DNA of 21,173 bases from Bondarzewia mesenterica (Eukaryota; Basidiomycota; Agaricomycetes; Russulales; Bondarzewiaceae): assembly GCA_004802705.1 (NCBI GenBank), contig SGPL01000562.1, forward strand, positions 1 to 21,173. Direction: 5' to 3'. Positions 9,473 to 18,539 of this stretch are shown one piece after another (position 1 is the stretch's first letter; each line of letters opens with the position of its first letter). The notes under the pieces were generated by a model that worked only from the letters and a program-made list of their open reading frames with translations, was not told where the DNA came from and searched no databases. The position numbers and the translations under genes were made by a program.

Positions 9473-10030
9473 CAGGTACTAGTCAGTCAGATAGAGTNAG
9501 CTAGCAAGGTAATACTAAGGTCAGTAGACACTTTTTTTATTGCACTTGTAACTATAAATAAAGGGACAACAAAAGCTTGGAAAGCTTGAGTTGAAATGGG
9601 CACTGAAGAATGGGGGGTAAGATAGATAGAAGAAGAGTGGGTCTAAGAGTGGATACTGAAAAAAGCGGTCCCTGCTCCCTCTTTTATAGACCTCTGAGGG
9701 GGCAGTGTATGTATAATTAGTGGCAAACAAATGGGACCTTAATAATGCCCCATATAGCCAAAATGAATAGAGAATAAGGCTGAAACACCAGGTGAGTCAG
9801 TATGACTCTTGCAGCTCCACCAGGCTGTGCATGGCTATGCTGAAACCAATTACACCTGTAATAGGTTTTAAGAGGATGGCTGTGCAAGGCCAAGGCTGAG
9901 TATCCACTGCTCTGAAAGAATGGAGAGTCTGCATTCTCTGTAGTCCATGAACTCGGTCTTTAGATTTGGACTGAGCCAATTCTGAGTTCCTTAGTCCAAG
10001 ACCTCAGATTTTCCGAATTCTTTAGCTACA
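9467..10030 (-). mobile_element. Probable LTR (copia-like size), minus orientation
   Basis: Read on the minus strand the segment begins TGTAGCTAAAG and ends CCTGCTAGCA, giving TG...CA ends with short inverted similarity. A TATA box, TCTATAAAAG (9681-9690), lies ~340 bp in and is followed by a GAGGGAGCAGGG segment and a C/T-rich stretch. AATAAA occurs near 9536, ~65 bp before the end. That is a normal U3-R-U5 order. No matching second LTR, primer site or duplication of flanking bases was found, so this is either a solo LTR with eroded target duplication or part of a rearranged element. Confidence 0.5.
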
Positions 10031-10039
10031 AGTCCTTCA

Positions 10040-10951
10040 TATGGATGATGGTGGACTTATTGTCTCTGAAATCCAGACACGCAGAGTGTACCAACCTTTG
10101 TGANTTAGAAGGCGAAAAGTATCGTACTAGGCAAAATAAAGNGAAACAGTTAGTTTACCNGCTTCAACCTTTCAAGTATTCGTGTATGATACTTTGNGGC
10201 TTCNGCCAGCTTACTTATGTTTNCATAATTAGGGGNNNCAAAATACTGTTCCTTTTGTCCAAAACNTATNGTACNAGAAAANAANGCATCAAGAGAAACA
10301 ACTGAGTGGGGGGGGGGTCTAAGCGAACTTCTGCAGGTAAAGACNAATATGATAGGAGGNGGCNNTAAAAAGCAGAAGGTATTTCNATCNTTANGCTTCT
10401 TNTAAAGGATATGAAACAAGANAANCAAGAAAACAAAAGGNGCATACAAATTNGNGAGNNCGAGGGAGTCCAAGAAGCGAGTCNCGAAAAACNAGAACAG
10501 CNAAATTCATAGCAAAATAGCAGGCAATCGGCNGCATTNGTAACAAGAAGANAAGCAAACAAGAAAGANAAATATACCATACTATACATCAGAGNNTCCC
10601 CCTAGCCCATTCCTGACACCTTACCNAGCTTATCTGNCTCATCGCAGATGAGGANGATNAAGTCGAGGTGAAANGGGCTGGCAATCAGGATGGCGATAAG
10701 GATCTGATCATGATCATATGCAATTGCCACTTACCGAGTCTACATGCCCTCCTACACTTTCTCCCTCACAGCTTCACCTCTTTCTTCATCTGCTCGACCT
10801 TGACAAACACCTCGATGCACTGGACCAAAGAAGGCCATGACTTGTTGAAAGGTGTGCGTGGGNCAGAAGGGTGAGGTGAGGTTTGAGGCTGNCACCCNGA
10901 GCNGNCNGGGGCTGTGCTCATTGTATATGAAGAAGAGACNNAATTGTTCAT
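10040..10951 (-). pseudogene. N-rich remnant of a spliced minus-strand gene
   Basis: On the minus strand, ATG at 10951 opens a Ser/Pro-rich N-terminus. It continues into SWPSLVQCIEVFVKVEQMKK and EVKL, a TGA, then GRKCRRACRL up to a GTAAGT donor near 10736. An acceptor 'gccag' near 10680 and further donor/acceptor-like sites follow. Downstream pieces with coding character are YHTRILERLK near 10165-10205 and HKGWYTLRVWISETIS near 10050-10110. Dozens of Ns between 10190 and 10650 prevent a model. I do not recognise the product. It could be a decayed host gene or part of a retroelement Gag. Confidence 0.25.
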
Positions 10952-11649
10952 TGCGGAGGAGTAGAGTCCGAACTGAAAAAAGTGGATAGACGAGATGCAC
11001 GTAGGTAAGATTCAATGACTAGGGTCGTGTTGGGGAAGATNATGAATGGGCAGTNGTATATGAGCCAAAATGGGAGGATTTGGNNGTTNNGCTGGGCCNA
11101 AGAATTTGAGGAGGAAGGAGGACTGAGAGGATGAACCACGAGCGAAGATTCTACAGAAAANNGNGAAGATGGGGGCAGAGATCACNGGATAGGAGTAGCA
11201 GGCTGAGCGACATAGAGGACAGAAGGAGGTGGTTCAGGTGGAGGCAGGAANAATTGNGGCATTGGAGGAGTGGGGTGTGTAATGGACATGTGGAGGATGA
11301 GGACAAGGGATGCTGCACTTTCCTGGCTTTTATGNCACTATGCNTGTGCACGTCTCCTCCCGTATTCTNCTNATTTCCTTTACCATTCCGTTCCTTGCGC
11401 CTTGCCTTTCTGGTCTCNGCTCCTCTAGCGCTAGATAATCACCANATCTAGCCATTCACTTCCTTTCAATCTTCTTTCTTAATCNCNGTCTTCCTTGTCA
11501 CCACCTCGGAATTACCCATTCNGAACCCATTTTGATTAACCCATGATTGCGGCTCCTTGCTCAAGATCTGCTCTTACTGGTCTTTTGTCNTTATGAGCAT
11601 CATGCCATTGTAATAGGTTCTGAANAATTTTGGGGCGTGACAATAGACC
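10952..11649. other. Possible 5' part of another minus-strand LTR unit
   Basis: Read on the minus strand, 11641 begins TGTCACGCCCCAAAAT, close to the TGTCACGCCAAAAT start of the LTR at 14575. A TATA-like CATAAAAGCC lies ~310 bp further (about 11325-11334), then a frame beginning MSITHPTPPMPQ and rich in Pro (about 11310-10960) with one TGA and several Ns. This would fit an LTR start followed by transcribed sequence. No LTR end, primer site or partner copy was found. Confidence 0.3.
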
Positions 11650-11808
11650 ATNATTATGTATCATACATGGGCGCGAGTAAAAGGAAAGATCAGGTAGGTA
11701 AAGGAATCACGGTTGATCAGACCGCCTCATTGGAAGTGTGGGTAGCTATGCNTCCAATCATAGAGAAGTGGAGAAAATAATCTGTACAAGTACCGTTCAT
11801 GACAACTG
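11650..11808 (+). repeat. Dispersed repeat, copy B (partner at 684-826)
   Basis: Same orientation as copy A, with many transitions between the two. Sites reading CpG in copy A often read TpG or CpA here; for example, copy A's 'gcggctgatcgggcc' corresponds to 'acggttgatcagacc'. One N in this copy (near 11752) stands where copy A has the G of a CpG on the + strand. It lies directly 3' (minus sense) of the Gag-like frame ending near 11790 and ends ~10 bp from the TGTCACG motif at 11641. Confidence 0.7.
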
Positions 11809-13400
11809 CCTCTCTGCTGTTCTCCTGTTGCCCTTAANAGGACCTCTAGTCAGTGTGGTGGCCATAGTCATTNGGGTCNACTGACTAGTCCTAGTCATAG
11901 CAGGGGCNNTNCATGCCTCCTCGATCATCGTNGTGATCCTTTGGGTCATNGGAGGGTTCAGCAACCCCCTTTCCTTTGTCGAGGGTATGCTTTNGGCAGA
12001 CNTTAGTGAGGTGCCTGGGCGATTGGCAGATATANCATCTCCTGATAGGCCCACCTCAAGGTCTTCCTGCTCCCCTCTTTGNCATCTGTATGCGGCCATC
12101 TAGCACCTTNATTATCTGGGGTTTGGAATATCTCCACTGTCCTCNACCTCTTATCNGTGCGACTTCTGCTTNATCTGCTCTCTTGGCTTATTCTANGAGG
12201 CAGAGCGGGACCATGCNGGTGAGGGTCGAACTAGCGACTAGGGGTTCTAGTCTGGCATTTGCATCTGCAGCCTAGAGTCATGCAAAGACNTCCCATCTGT
12301 TGATGGTGAGANGGGACCAGCATTGTTCATGTAGNGCAATGAGGCAGTGTTCCTCCTCAATGTTGAGAGNTAGTGTGCNATATCAGCAGATGTCCACCAT
12401 NAAGCCTNGCTNGCTTATCTGGCACAGGGCTCCTTCGATTCATGCATACTATTCCAGTGATATGATGGCATCATGNAAATCTTTTTCNNCTGTGATGGTG
12501 TTGTCNGTGAGGAGAGGCNGAGGGTATACTGGGAGGGCTGTGGCGGGGTGGCTATAGTGGACTACCCCCTCTGNCATCAGCTCCATCTTTGTGATGACTA
12601 TGGGTAGGTCAAACCTTTCNATGAAGGAGGGGGTAGCATAGGTCNAATCGGGGGATGNTGTTGTGANGCGGGGTAAGTGCNTGTAGNTGATAGAGAAGGC
12701 AGGGCTTTTGGGTATCGGAGACATGTTGGTGGATGCATCTTCATAGGGTGAGGTGCCAGTGAGGAANNAGATGNNGGGGGAGAGAGAGCGNGGTGCTGTT
12801 GNTTCTGTGAGGAATGAGTTTCTCTCAAGGTGGGTGACTGTCTCTTCCATGTCCACTCGACTTCTGGCTAGCTCATCCTGCAGGGTTAGTGTGGCCTCTC
12901 TTGCTCTATCTGTGGCTATTAGGACTTCNAAAGCCCTCCTTGCCTTTTCNTGGTGCTCTGNCTCCCACTGCACCTCNACTAGTCCTTCTAGGATTGCCTG
13001 ACAGGTGGCTTCCCTGTGATCTTCCCCCTCTATCTCTGCCTGTGCAGCTTNTCTGTGGCCTTCTTCTGTTATTGCCTCAAAGATTTNGAGGGCTTCGGCC
13101 ACTTCTTCTGAGAGCACCATGTCCTACACGGCTTGTTGTTCCATCTCATCTCAGATGTCATTGTTGTTGTGGGATGCAGAGGAGAGGGGTGGTGCATACT
13201 CTATTTCACTCATCATTCTTAGTTCTTCGAGGGTTGCTTCATCGAGGTACTGTTGTTCTTTTGGGGTTTTGTCTTGTATGTGTGAGGGTGTTGCCTGCGG
13301 GCTGCGGACAGGGGAGGAAATGGGGGAAGGGGGTGGGAGTGAGGGTGCTAAGGATGGACGACATACTAAGAGAGCTAGGGTTGATATCGTGAGTANTAGC
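11790..13400 (-). pseudogene. Gag-like protein with CCHC knuckle, riddled with stops
   Basis: A single minus frame of about 530 codons can be followed from near 13400 to near 11790 without an indel. It holds about 13 stop codons (e.g. TAG at 12449-12451) that all fit one C-to-T or G-to-A change from CGA, CAG, CAA or TGG. The N-terminus is Pro/Ser-rich (SLPPPSPISSPVRSPQ). It is followed by a long charged coiled-coil-like region (EEVAEAL, AAQAEIEGEDHREATCQAIL, LQDELARSRVDMEETV), a middle region with YPxPLL, an Ala/Glu-rich segment, and a basic stretch leading to the zinc knuckle. Gag-type order and the CCHC knuckle argue for a retroelement capsid protein, but the coiled-coil part is unlike the neighbouring chromovirus Gag. 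It starts ~80 bp below a TATA-like site at 13478-13484. Confidence 0.6.
11996..12037 (-). other. CCHC zinc knuckle in the Gag-like frame
   Basis: The fourteen codons read C-YI-C-QSPR-H-LTKV-C, i.e. CX2CX4HX4C; the first Cys codon is TGN. Such knuckles bind nucleic acid in retrotransposon Gag proteins. It follows a basic stretch (KRGAGRP, then GGPIRR), as is usual. Confidence 0.75.
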
Positions 13401-13464
13401 TAAAGNATGGNNAGATGTAGGAGAAAAGTGATCATAAAATTGCNNAAACTGGNGAGTGANGGTA

Positions 13465-13490
13465 AATTTGCCTCCCTCTTTATAGTCTTC
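13465..13490 (-). promoter_or_regulatory. TATA-like / polypurine segment at the end of pol
   Basis: The minus strand reads ACTATAAAGAGGGAGGCAAA. The TAA ending the chromodomain frame lies inside the TATAAA. The purine run AAAGAGGGAGG would suit either a polypurine tract before a 3' LTR or a TATA-box context: the LTR at 9467-10030 has the similar TATAAAAGAGGGAG. No LTR follows here; the Gag-like frame does. Confidence 0.4.
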
Positions 13491-13765
13491 GTCGACCTNG
13501 ATGATTGGTTGATAAGGGCGGAGTAGAGGTGGGGCTTATCGCCTGGGGGTGACTTCTGTGGAATGCTTTGAAGGTATCATGTGCATCTGCCATGTCTTCT
13601 TTAAGGTCTTCTCAGAATATCCATTTGTCATCCGTGGGTGAATAACCCTTTCACCAGACTAAGTATCGAAGGTTTCCGTAGAACATGTGGGAGTCCAGTA
13701 GCAATTTGACCTCATATGCTTCTTTATTGTCTATAAGGTCAGGAGGGTCGGGTCATTCAAAGTTT
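13483..13765 (-). pseudogene. Pol C-terminus: chromodomain
   Basis: The frame reads EAYEVKLLLDSHMFYGNLRYLVW, then TGA (13651-13653), KGYSPTDDKWIF, TGA, EDLKEDMADAHDTF and FHRSHPQAIS. This matches the chromodomain consensus (YEVExILDSR...YLVKWKGY...TWEP) and the FHRxHP tail common in fungal chromoviruses. The first TGA replaces the nearly invariant Trp of WKGY (TGG to TGA). The second probably replaces Arg (CGA to TGA). Chromodomains steer integration by binding modified histones. The frame ends in TAA within the TATA-like motif. Confidence 0.8.
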
Positions 13766-14574
13766 GGGCCATATGCATTTGTTTNCGTGTATAGTGTAAT
13801 TANCGATGTATGAAATACNGGGTGGATGTTCCATCTGTTCAGTAGTTTCAGTTAGACATTCANGGGGGATGGGCTNTCGANAACTTAGAAGGGACCATAT
13901 CTCTGAGGTGCGAGTTTCACTGAGGAGTGCATGGTGGNGAGATTTCTTGCTTTTAGCCANACTTTACCCCCTTTCTTGTATTGCCTGCCTTCCTTCATCC
14001 CTTTTCGTGCCATTACTTGNGCCNCTAACTGATGGGAAGTGATCNTATCCTTCTTGATATCTCCTAGGCATTTCAGCCTTTGAGAGATTGCAAGAAGGGT
14101 GGAGTCTTCCAGTATCCTTGGTAATGACCGTGNGATATACCNTATGATNAGGTCAAGTGGGGCTTTCTTGGTGGATGAATGGATGGTGGAGTTGTGAGCG
14201 AATTTTGTGAAAGGTAGTAAGTCTGCCCAATCGTCGCCTTAGAAGTTGCAAAAGATTTGTAGGAATTNTTCTAGTGACTGATTTGTTCNCTCAGTCTGCC
14301 CATCAGTCTGAGGGTGATAGGCCATGGACATCGCTTGTTTTATCCCTAGTTTCTTGCAGAGCTCCTTCATGACTTTTGTGGCATATTGCGGCCCTCTATC
14401 TGAGATGATTTTGCTTAGCAGACCATAGCATTTCCATACATGGTCTTGGTAGAGTGCCACTGTTTGTATTGCTGTGATGGTTTTGTAGCATAGGATGAAT
14501 ACCACTCCTTTTGACACGTCATGGTCTACGAAGACCGATATCGAGTCAAACCCTTTCAATACTGGTAGGTCCAT
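13766..14574 (-). pseudogene. Integrase core (second part) and GPY/F module
   Basis: From the break at 14574 inward the frame reads MDLPVLKGFDSISVFVDH, then GLLSKIISDRGPQYATKVM, then AYHPQTDGQTE. These give the second Asp and the Glu of the DDE triad. Near 13893-13915 RYGPF and near 13820 RWNIHPVFHTS form the GPY/F module that precedes the chromodomain. The first catalytic Asp (STDFI) lies at 16256-16258 on the far side of the inserted LTR. Removing the insertion and one target copy gives the conserved join FI-T-DLP. Ns and stops such as TAA after GPF show decay. Confidence 0.85.
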
Positions 14575-14718
14575 TGTCACGCCAAAATATAGTTTTAGAC
14601 ATGAGCTTGAGGTTGAACCTCGGCTAACTACATAAGCATAATTTCGATATAAGTGCCAGACACCGCTTGAGAAACATGCACCCATCATTCTCTCTTCTCG
14701 AATTAACCCACACTCACT

Positions 14719-14925
14719 ATGTCAATTTCTCCCCCCATTTCTATTCAAGTCGATATCTCTGAAGTCTCAGTCTCTGAACTCATTAATCCCACCAGCCTCG
14801 ACTACCCAGCTACCTCATCTATCACCTCATCCATCTACTCGTCCACTCAATCAACATCTCTTTTGGACGTCTCGCGCACCCTGAACCTGCACATGATCAT
14901 CAGTGCCTTTCCCGAGACCGAATGA
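14719..14925 (+). CDS. Ser/Thr-rich small reading frame inside the inserted LTR
   Basis: ATG at 14719 opens 68 codons (MSISPPISIQVDISEVSVSE, later SLLDVSRTLNLHMIISAFPE) ending in TGA. It has no stop and Ser/Thr/Pro/Ile-rich composition. A second + frame at 15001-15252 reads VLVVLNCGTIMSQFHHWY and ends in RDF. They may be parts of a captured or LTR-borne gene split by mutation, or chance. No family is recognised and no splice sites link them clearly. Confidence 0.25.
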   Translation: MSISPPISIQVDISEVSVSELINPTSLDYPATSSITSSIYSSTQSTSLLDVSRTLNLHMIISAFPETE

Positions 14926-15605
14926 TCATGGCAGTTGGTCTGAGACCCAAGCTGCCTAATCAGGGTTGGAATGTTGGTGGAGTTATGACCATTTGGTGTC
15001 GTGAGTTTAAGACTGCAAGAGAGGGTTTCGCATGAGCTTAGGCAAGAAAGGTCGTGGACAGAGTATGAAGTGATGAGAGGAGACTTGGTGACAGTCTTGG
15101 TTGTGCTGAACTGCGGGACAATAATGTCGCAGTTTCATCATTGGTACACTTGGATCGGTCTCACAGGACAAGACACACATATATGGCTGACTTCAGCGCT
15201 GATAGATCAGATTGCGCATGAGGAGAAGCTGGCCCATATGAGGGATTTCTGAGGACTGGTCAGTTGGACCTGTTCTCTCTTCTCTTTATCTTCACGTACT
15301 TCATTACCTCCTTCCATTTCATCAGTTCACCAGTACAATGCACCTCCGCCTTCCCCATCATCTAATGTGAATATTCCATCAGTTTGAAATGATTCTGACT
15401 AGAGCACTCATTTATTATTTATTCTTCTTGTTACTGATTCACACTCTTTCATGCACCCCTCACTTGATATACATTCCCTACCTCTTATCATTGATTGATA
15501 TTCTGCAGAATGGACATATATGTCTACATATTATTTTTGTGATTTTTCCGAATTTTCCTTAGATTTGGTGGCGATATCAGGTCTGGCATATGCCGGCGGG
15601 AACTG

Positions 15606-15618
15606 GAAGGTTCTGGAA
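15606..15618 (+). promoter_or_regulatory. Heat-shock-element motif in the inserted LTR
   Basis: GAA-gg-TTC-tg-GAA is a perfect three-unit HSE and lies ~175 bp upstream of the TATA box at 15791-15799. The related LTR at 19843-21173 has four such motifs upstream of its own TATA. Confidence 0.6.
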
Positions 15619-15790
15619 ACCTTGTGCCTGAGAGTAGCACATGCATCAGAATGCTNGAGAAGGATGCNGAACTTGCTAGAAATAAGAGCCGCATGTGCAC
15701 ATAGAATAACAGACAAATTAGGCAAATGCACTNTGTGCATTTTGCTGACTCATCTGCCTCAGCCATCATCAATCTGAGGGTGGTGAAAGG

Positions 15791-15799
15791 TATATAAGG
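15791..15799 (+). promoter_or_regulatory. TATA box of the inserted LTR
   Basis: TATATAAGG lies in the word 'aggtatataaggag', shared with the minus-strand LTR at 20323-20332. It sits ~450 bp from the LTR end, similar to the ~480 bp in the host LTR. Confidence 0.65.
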
Positions 15800-16245
15800 A
15801 GCAAGATTTCGGACTAGGAGAGTGCAGTTTATTCAGCCAGACTAAGTCTACAGTTTAGATAGTCGAACTCATCTAGTCAGTAGNTCGTAAATCCTAGACT
15901 AGCAGGGCTTTGTTTTGTATTCAGTCATAGTGTTGCCAGCATGCACACCTGAATAATACATTGTTTCAGTGATCATCAGTCAGATATTCTCACGCAGTTA
16001 TTTCACCCTCTGAGTCTTGCAGTGCCGAGACTCACTCAGTTTGATATAGCAGGTAGGATTTTCGTCGAATTCAAAATCTTACATAGTTTGTTCCCCAATT
16101 TGATCTGGATTTTTGCAAAAGCCAAGCTTATGAATCTCACCCATCACAGCTTACTTAGAATCCCTCATCGAACAATAAGTAAGGTCTGAGAAAGTAGGAA
16201 AATCTGATTACTTACCTAGGTCAAAAACCTGTTTTCACCGCGACA

Positions 16246-16490
16246 CCGTGATGAAATCAGTCGAGACCACTTGGAATGGAAGTGCGTGGATGTCGGCTGG
16301 TATGGAGATCATTAGTACTCCTACCCTGTTGGGCTGGCTCTTTGATGCCTGGCAGGTTGCACATCCTTTGATGTATTCTTTAATGAATACTGTCATACCT
16401 GGCCACCAAAAATCCCTTTATACTATTTCCACTGTTTTCCATTCTCCAGGATGGCCTGCAGCAGGTGGGTCATGGTGCTGTTAAACGATC
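16246..16490 (-). pseudogene. Integrase N-terminal HHCC zinc domain and first catalytic Asp
   Basis: The minus frame reads HDPPAAGHPGEWKTVEIV, TAA, RDFWWPGMTVFIKEYIKGC and ATCQASK (His at 16472-16474, last Cys at 16352-16354). This is the complete H-H-C-C zinc-binding motif of Ty3/gypsy integrase. The PFQVVSTDFI segment follows, with the first DDE Asp at 16256-16258. The TAA most simply comes from CAA Gln. The gene is cut right after STDFI by the inserted LTR. Confidence 0.85.
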
Positions 16491-16779
16491 TCTCAGCAGA
16501 GGTCCTGATCTTTCAGAATGTAAATACATCCCCTGAAGAGGATTAGGCCATCTTCTGTGTTCTATTCCTCCATTCCCTTTGACATTGTTCTAGGTCCGGT
16601 AGACTTTATGAGTTCCAGGGTGAGGACAATTTTATCATCCATATTCTCTGACTCCCTAATCTGATCCTTCAGGGAGAATGACCGAGTCTTCTTCTGATGT
16701 GAGTGCTTTTATGAACAGCACCTGATCTAGGAGAATTCACTCTTCATTGTCTGATTTTCCATCATTGAAGTCTGGCCAT

Positions 16780-17240
16780 CAAGACAGACCATCTGGCACG
16801 CACTCTGCCCCTTTGATATGGTGGATTTCGAAGTTGAAATGGGTCAAGAAAAGTGCCCACTGAGCTTGTCGGTGGTTCAGTTTATGGGCATCTTTGTAGA
16901 ATGTCAAGTTTTTGTGGTTGGAGTGGACTTCTATTACGTGGTCCGAGCCTTCCAAAAAGTGTCTCCATGCTTCGAAGGCTCAGACAATGGCCAGTAGCTC
17001 CCTGTCATAAACGTCATAGTTTCGTTCCACCAAAGAAAATCCTTTAGAGAGGTAGGTGCATGGGTGCCACTTTCTGTCTTCTCTCTGCTGTAGCAGGATT
17101 CCTCCTGTAGCCGTGAGCGAAGCATTCATGTCGACCCTAAATGGCCTCATGGTGTTAGGTTGGATCAGCACTGGTGTGAATGTGAATGCATTTTTCAGTG
17201 CATCAAATGCCTTCTGCTGGGGTTCCCCCCCAGTGCCATC
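16780..17240 (-). pseudogene. RNase H domain, catalytic acids lost
   Basis: The frame reads [89 protein letters not shown] and NHKNLTFY. It matches the RNase H of fungal gypsy elements. The Asp expected in the D-A-S segment is Asn (codon 17124-17126), and the Asp of the S-D-H-K-N-L motif is Asn (16917-16919), both by GAY to AAY. Further stops lie downstream, e.g. after DGLS. A G-run near 17218-17225 marks a frameshift relative to the upstream WHW segment. Confidence 0.85.
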
Positions 17241-18100
17241 TGGCATCCTTTTTCGTGAGGTCATGCATGGGTTGTGCCAGGCAGGCATACCCCTTGATGA
17301 AGCACCGGTAGAAGTTGCCAAACCATAGGAATGACCGGACGTCTCATATCTTTCGAAGTATAGGCCAGTTGGAAAGCCCTTCAACTTTTATTGGGTCCAT
17401 CTCTATTTTGTCATGGGAGATGATAAACCCCAAGTAGTCCACCTTTCTCGCTTCGAAGGTACATTTTTTCGGTTTGAGAAAGAGGTCATTTTCTGCCAGT
17501 CGATGGAGTATTTTGTCTACAAGCTTCCGATGTCTCTCCATGTGAATGGTTGTTACCAGGATGTTGTCCATGTAGATGATTACTTCTCTATCATGATTAG
17601 GTCCTTGAAGAGTTCATTCATTATGGTTTGGAACATTGCCGGTGAGTTGGTCAGGCCAAAGAACATCATCATTGGTTCGAACAATCCTCAGTTGGTAAGG
17701 AATGCTGCCTTTTTCTGGTCTCCTTCCTTGATGCGGATATTATTGTAGCCCCAGCAGATAGCCATTTTAGTAAATATGCACTTGTCCTTTAGGCTTTCCA
17801 TAATATCCGAGCTAAGCGGGAGAGGGTATCTGTTCTTGATGGTGTATTCATTTAGTTTTGGTAATCCTGTACTGGGCAGAGCTTTTTGTCCTTCTTTTTG
17901 ACAAAGAAGAAAGGAGAGGCATAGGGTGACTTAGACGTCCTAATAGTCTTCCACTTCAAATGCTCGTCCAGGAACTTGTCGAGCTCAGCCTGTTCATTCC
18001 TGGATAAAGGGATGATTTTTATCATAATTCCATCAGGTGCGCTGGGCTTAAGCTCGATGTTGTGGTCCCAGGTACAGGGGGGGAGAAAGCTTTGTGATGT
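17241..18100 (-). pseudogene. Reverse transcriptase domain, active site lost
   Basis: The motifs read LCPVQDYRKLNEYTIKNRYP, FTKMAICWGYNNIRI, GLFEPMMMFFGLTNSPAMF, QTIMNELFKDLI, IIYMDNILV and FLKPKKCTFEARKVDYLGF, all standard for Ty3/gypsy RT. The first catalytic Asp (usually T-K-L-D-x-R) is Ala at 17760-17762, and the YMDD box is YMDN at 17563-17574. A frameshift lies near 17590-17610, between KDLI and DREVIIY. TGA follows LRKI near 17344. The connection segment continues [20 protein letters not shown] and [14 protein letters not shown]. The enzyme cannot be functional. Confidence 0.88.
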
Positions 18101-18539
18101 GTCTTCTTCAAAGACCCATCAGTGACTGAGGTAATGGGCAGGAATAGACTCCTCGATTAACTTCCTTAGTTTGTCTTTTTCTGCTTCCTTCGCTAGCTTC
18201 TGTGAGACTGAGGTCGCACTGACCCTTTCTTTGGTTTCACAGCTGCGTAGAATTTTCTGGAGCAACTGTTAGTACTGCTAGTTTCACCAGTTTTTTTTGC
18301 ACCAATAGGAACAATTCTGAAAGTGCAGAGTCTCATTCCGCCAGTCAATTGTTAGATTGTGGGTTCTCAGCCAGAGAAGCCCGAGAATTATCTCATCATC
18401 CCCGATATCTGATACATACAGCCTCATCATTTCGACATGGTTTTCAATTCATAGCTGGAGGTAGACAAACTCCCTAATTCACCCCAGGATGTTTTCGGTG
18501 TTATCGACATTCTGAATTTTGTTTTTGTTTTTCAGTTTT

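Larger units (their letters stand above)
14575..16245 (+). mobile_element. Inserted LTR (solo), + orientation, 1671 bp
   Basis: It begins TGTCACGCC and ends GCGACA, flanked by CCAT/CCGT inside the integrase gene. Its right third is related to the 5' LTR of the host chromovirus but runs in the opposite direction: a 21-bp identity (16186-16206 with 19881-19901 inverted), shared 'tcgtaaatcctag' (15885-15897 with 20177-20189 inverted), a shared 'aggtatataagga' TATA region (15788-15800) and equal end spacing. The left ~1 kb has no visible match in the window. A solo LTR left by recombination between two LTRs is the simplest reading. Its TATA drives + transcription, antisense to the host pol. Confidence 0.75.
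14571..16249 (+). repeat. 4-bp target-site duplication CCAT / CCGT
   Basis: CCAT (14571-14574) and CCGT (16246-16249) flank the insertion. On the minus strand they are ATGG and ACGG, differing by one CpG-to-TpG transition. A single ACGG restores the reading of the integrase through the junction as I-T-D-L. Confidence 0.65.

Noticed and set aside
9467..10030. Complete copia element next to this LTR
   Set aside because: No copia Gag, integrase or RT motif was found on either side, and no second LTR copy lies in the window.
13651..13653. TGA at Trp or Arg positions suggesting a changed genetic code
   Set aside because: TAG and TAA also interrupt the same frames, catalytic residues are lost and frameshifts exist. 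Decay explains all of it; reassignment of three stops does not.
16853..17328. Plus-strand frames across the RNase H region
   Set aside because: The minus strand carries recognisable RNase H motifs here; the + frames are shadows.
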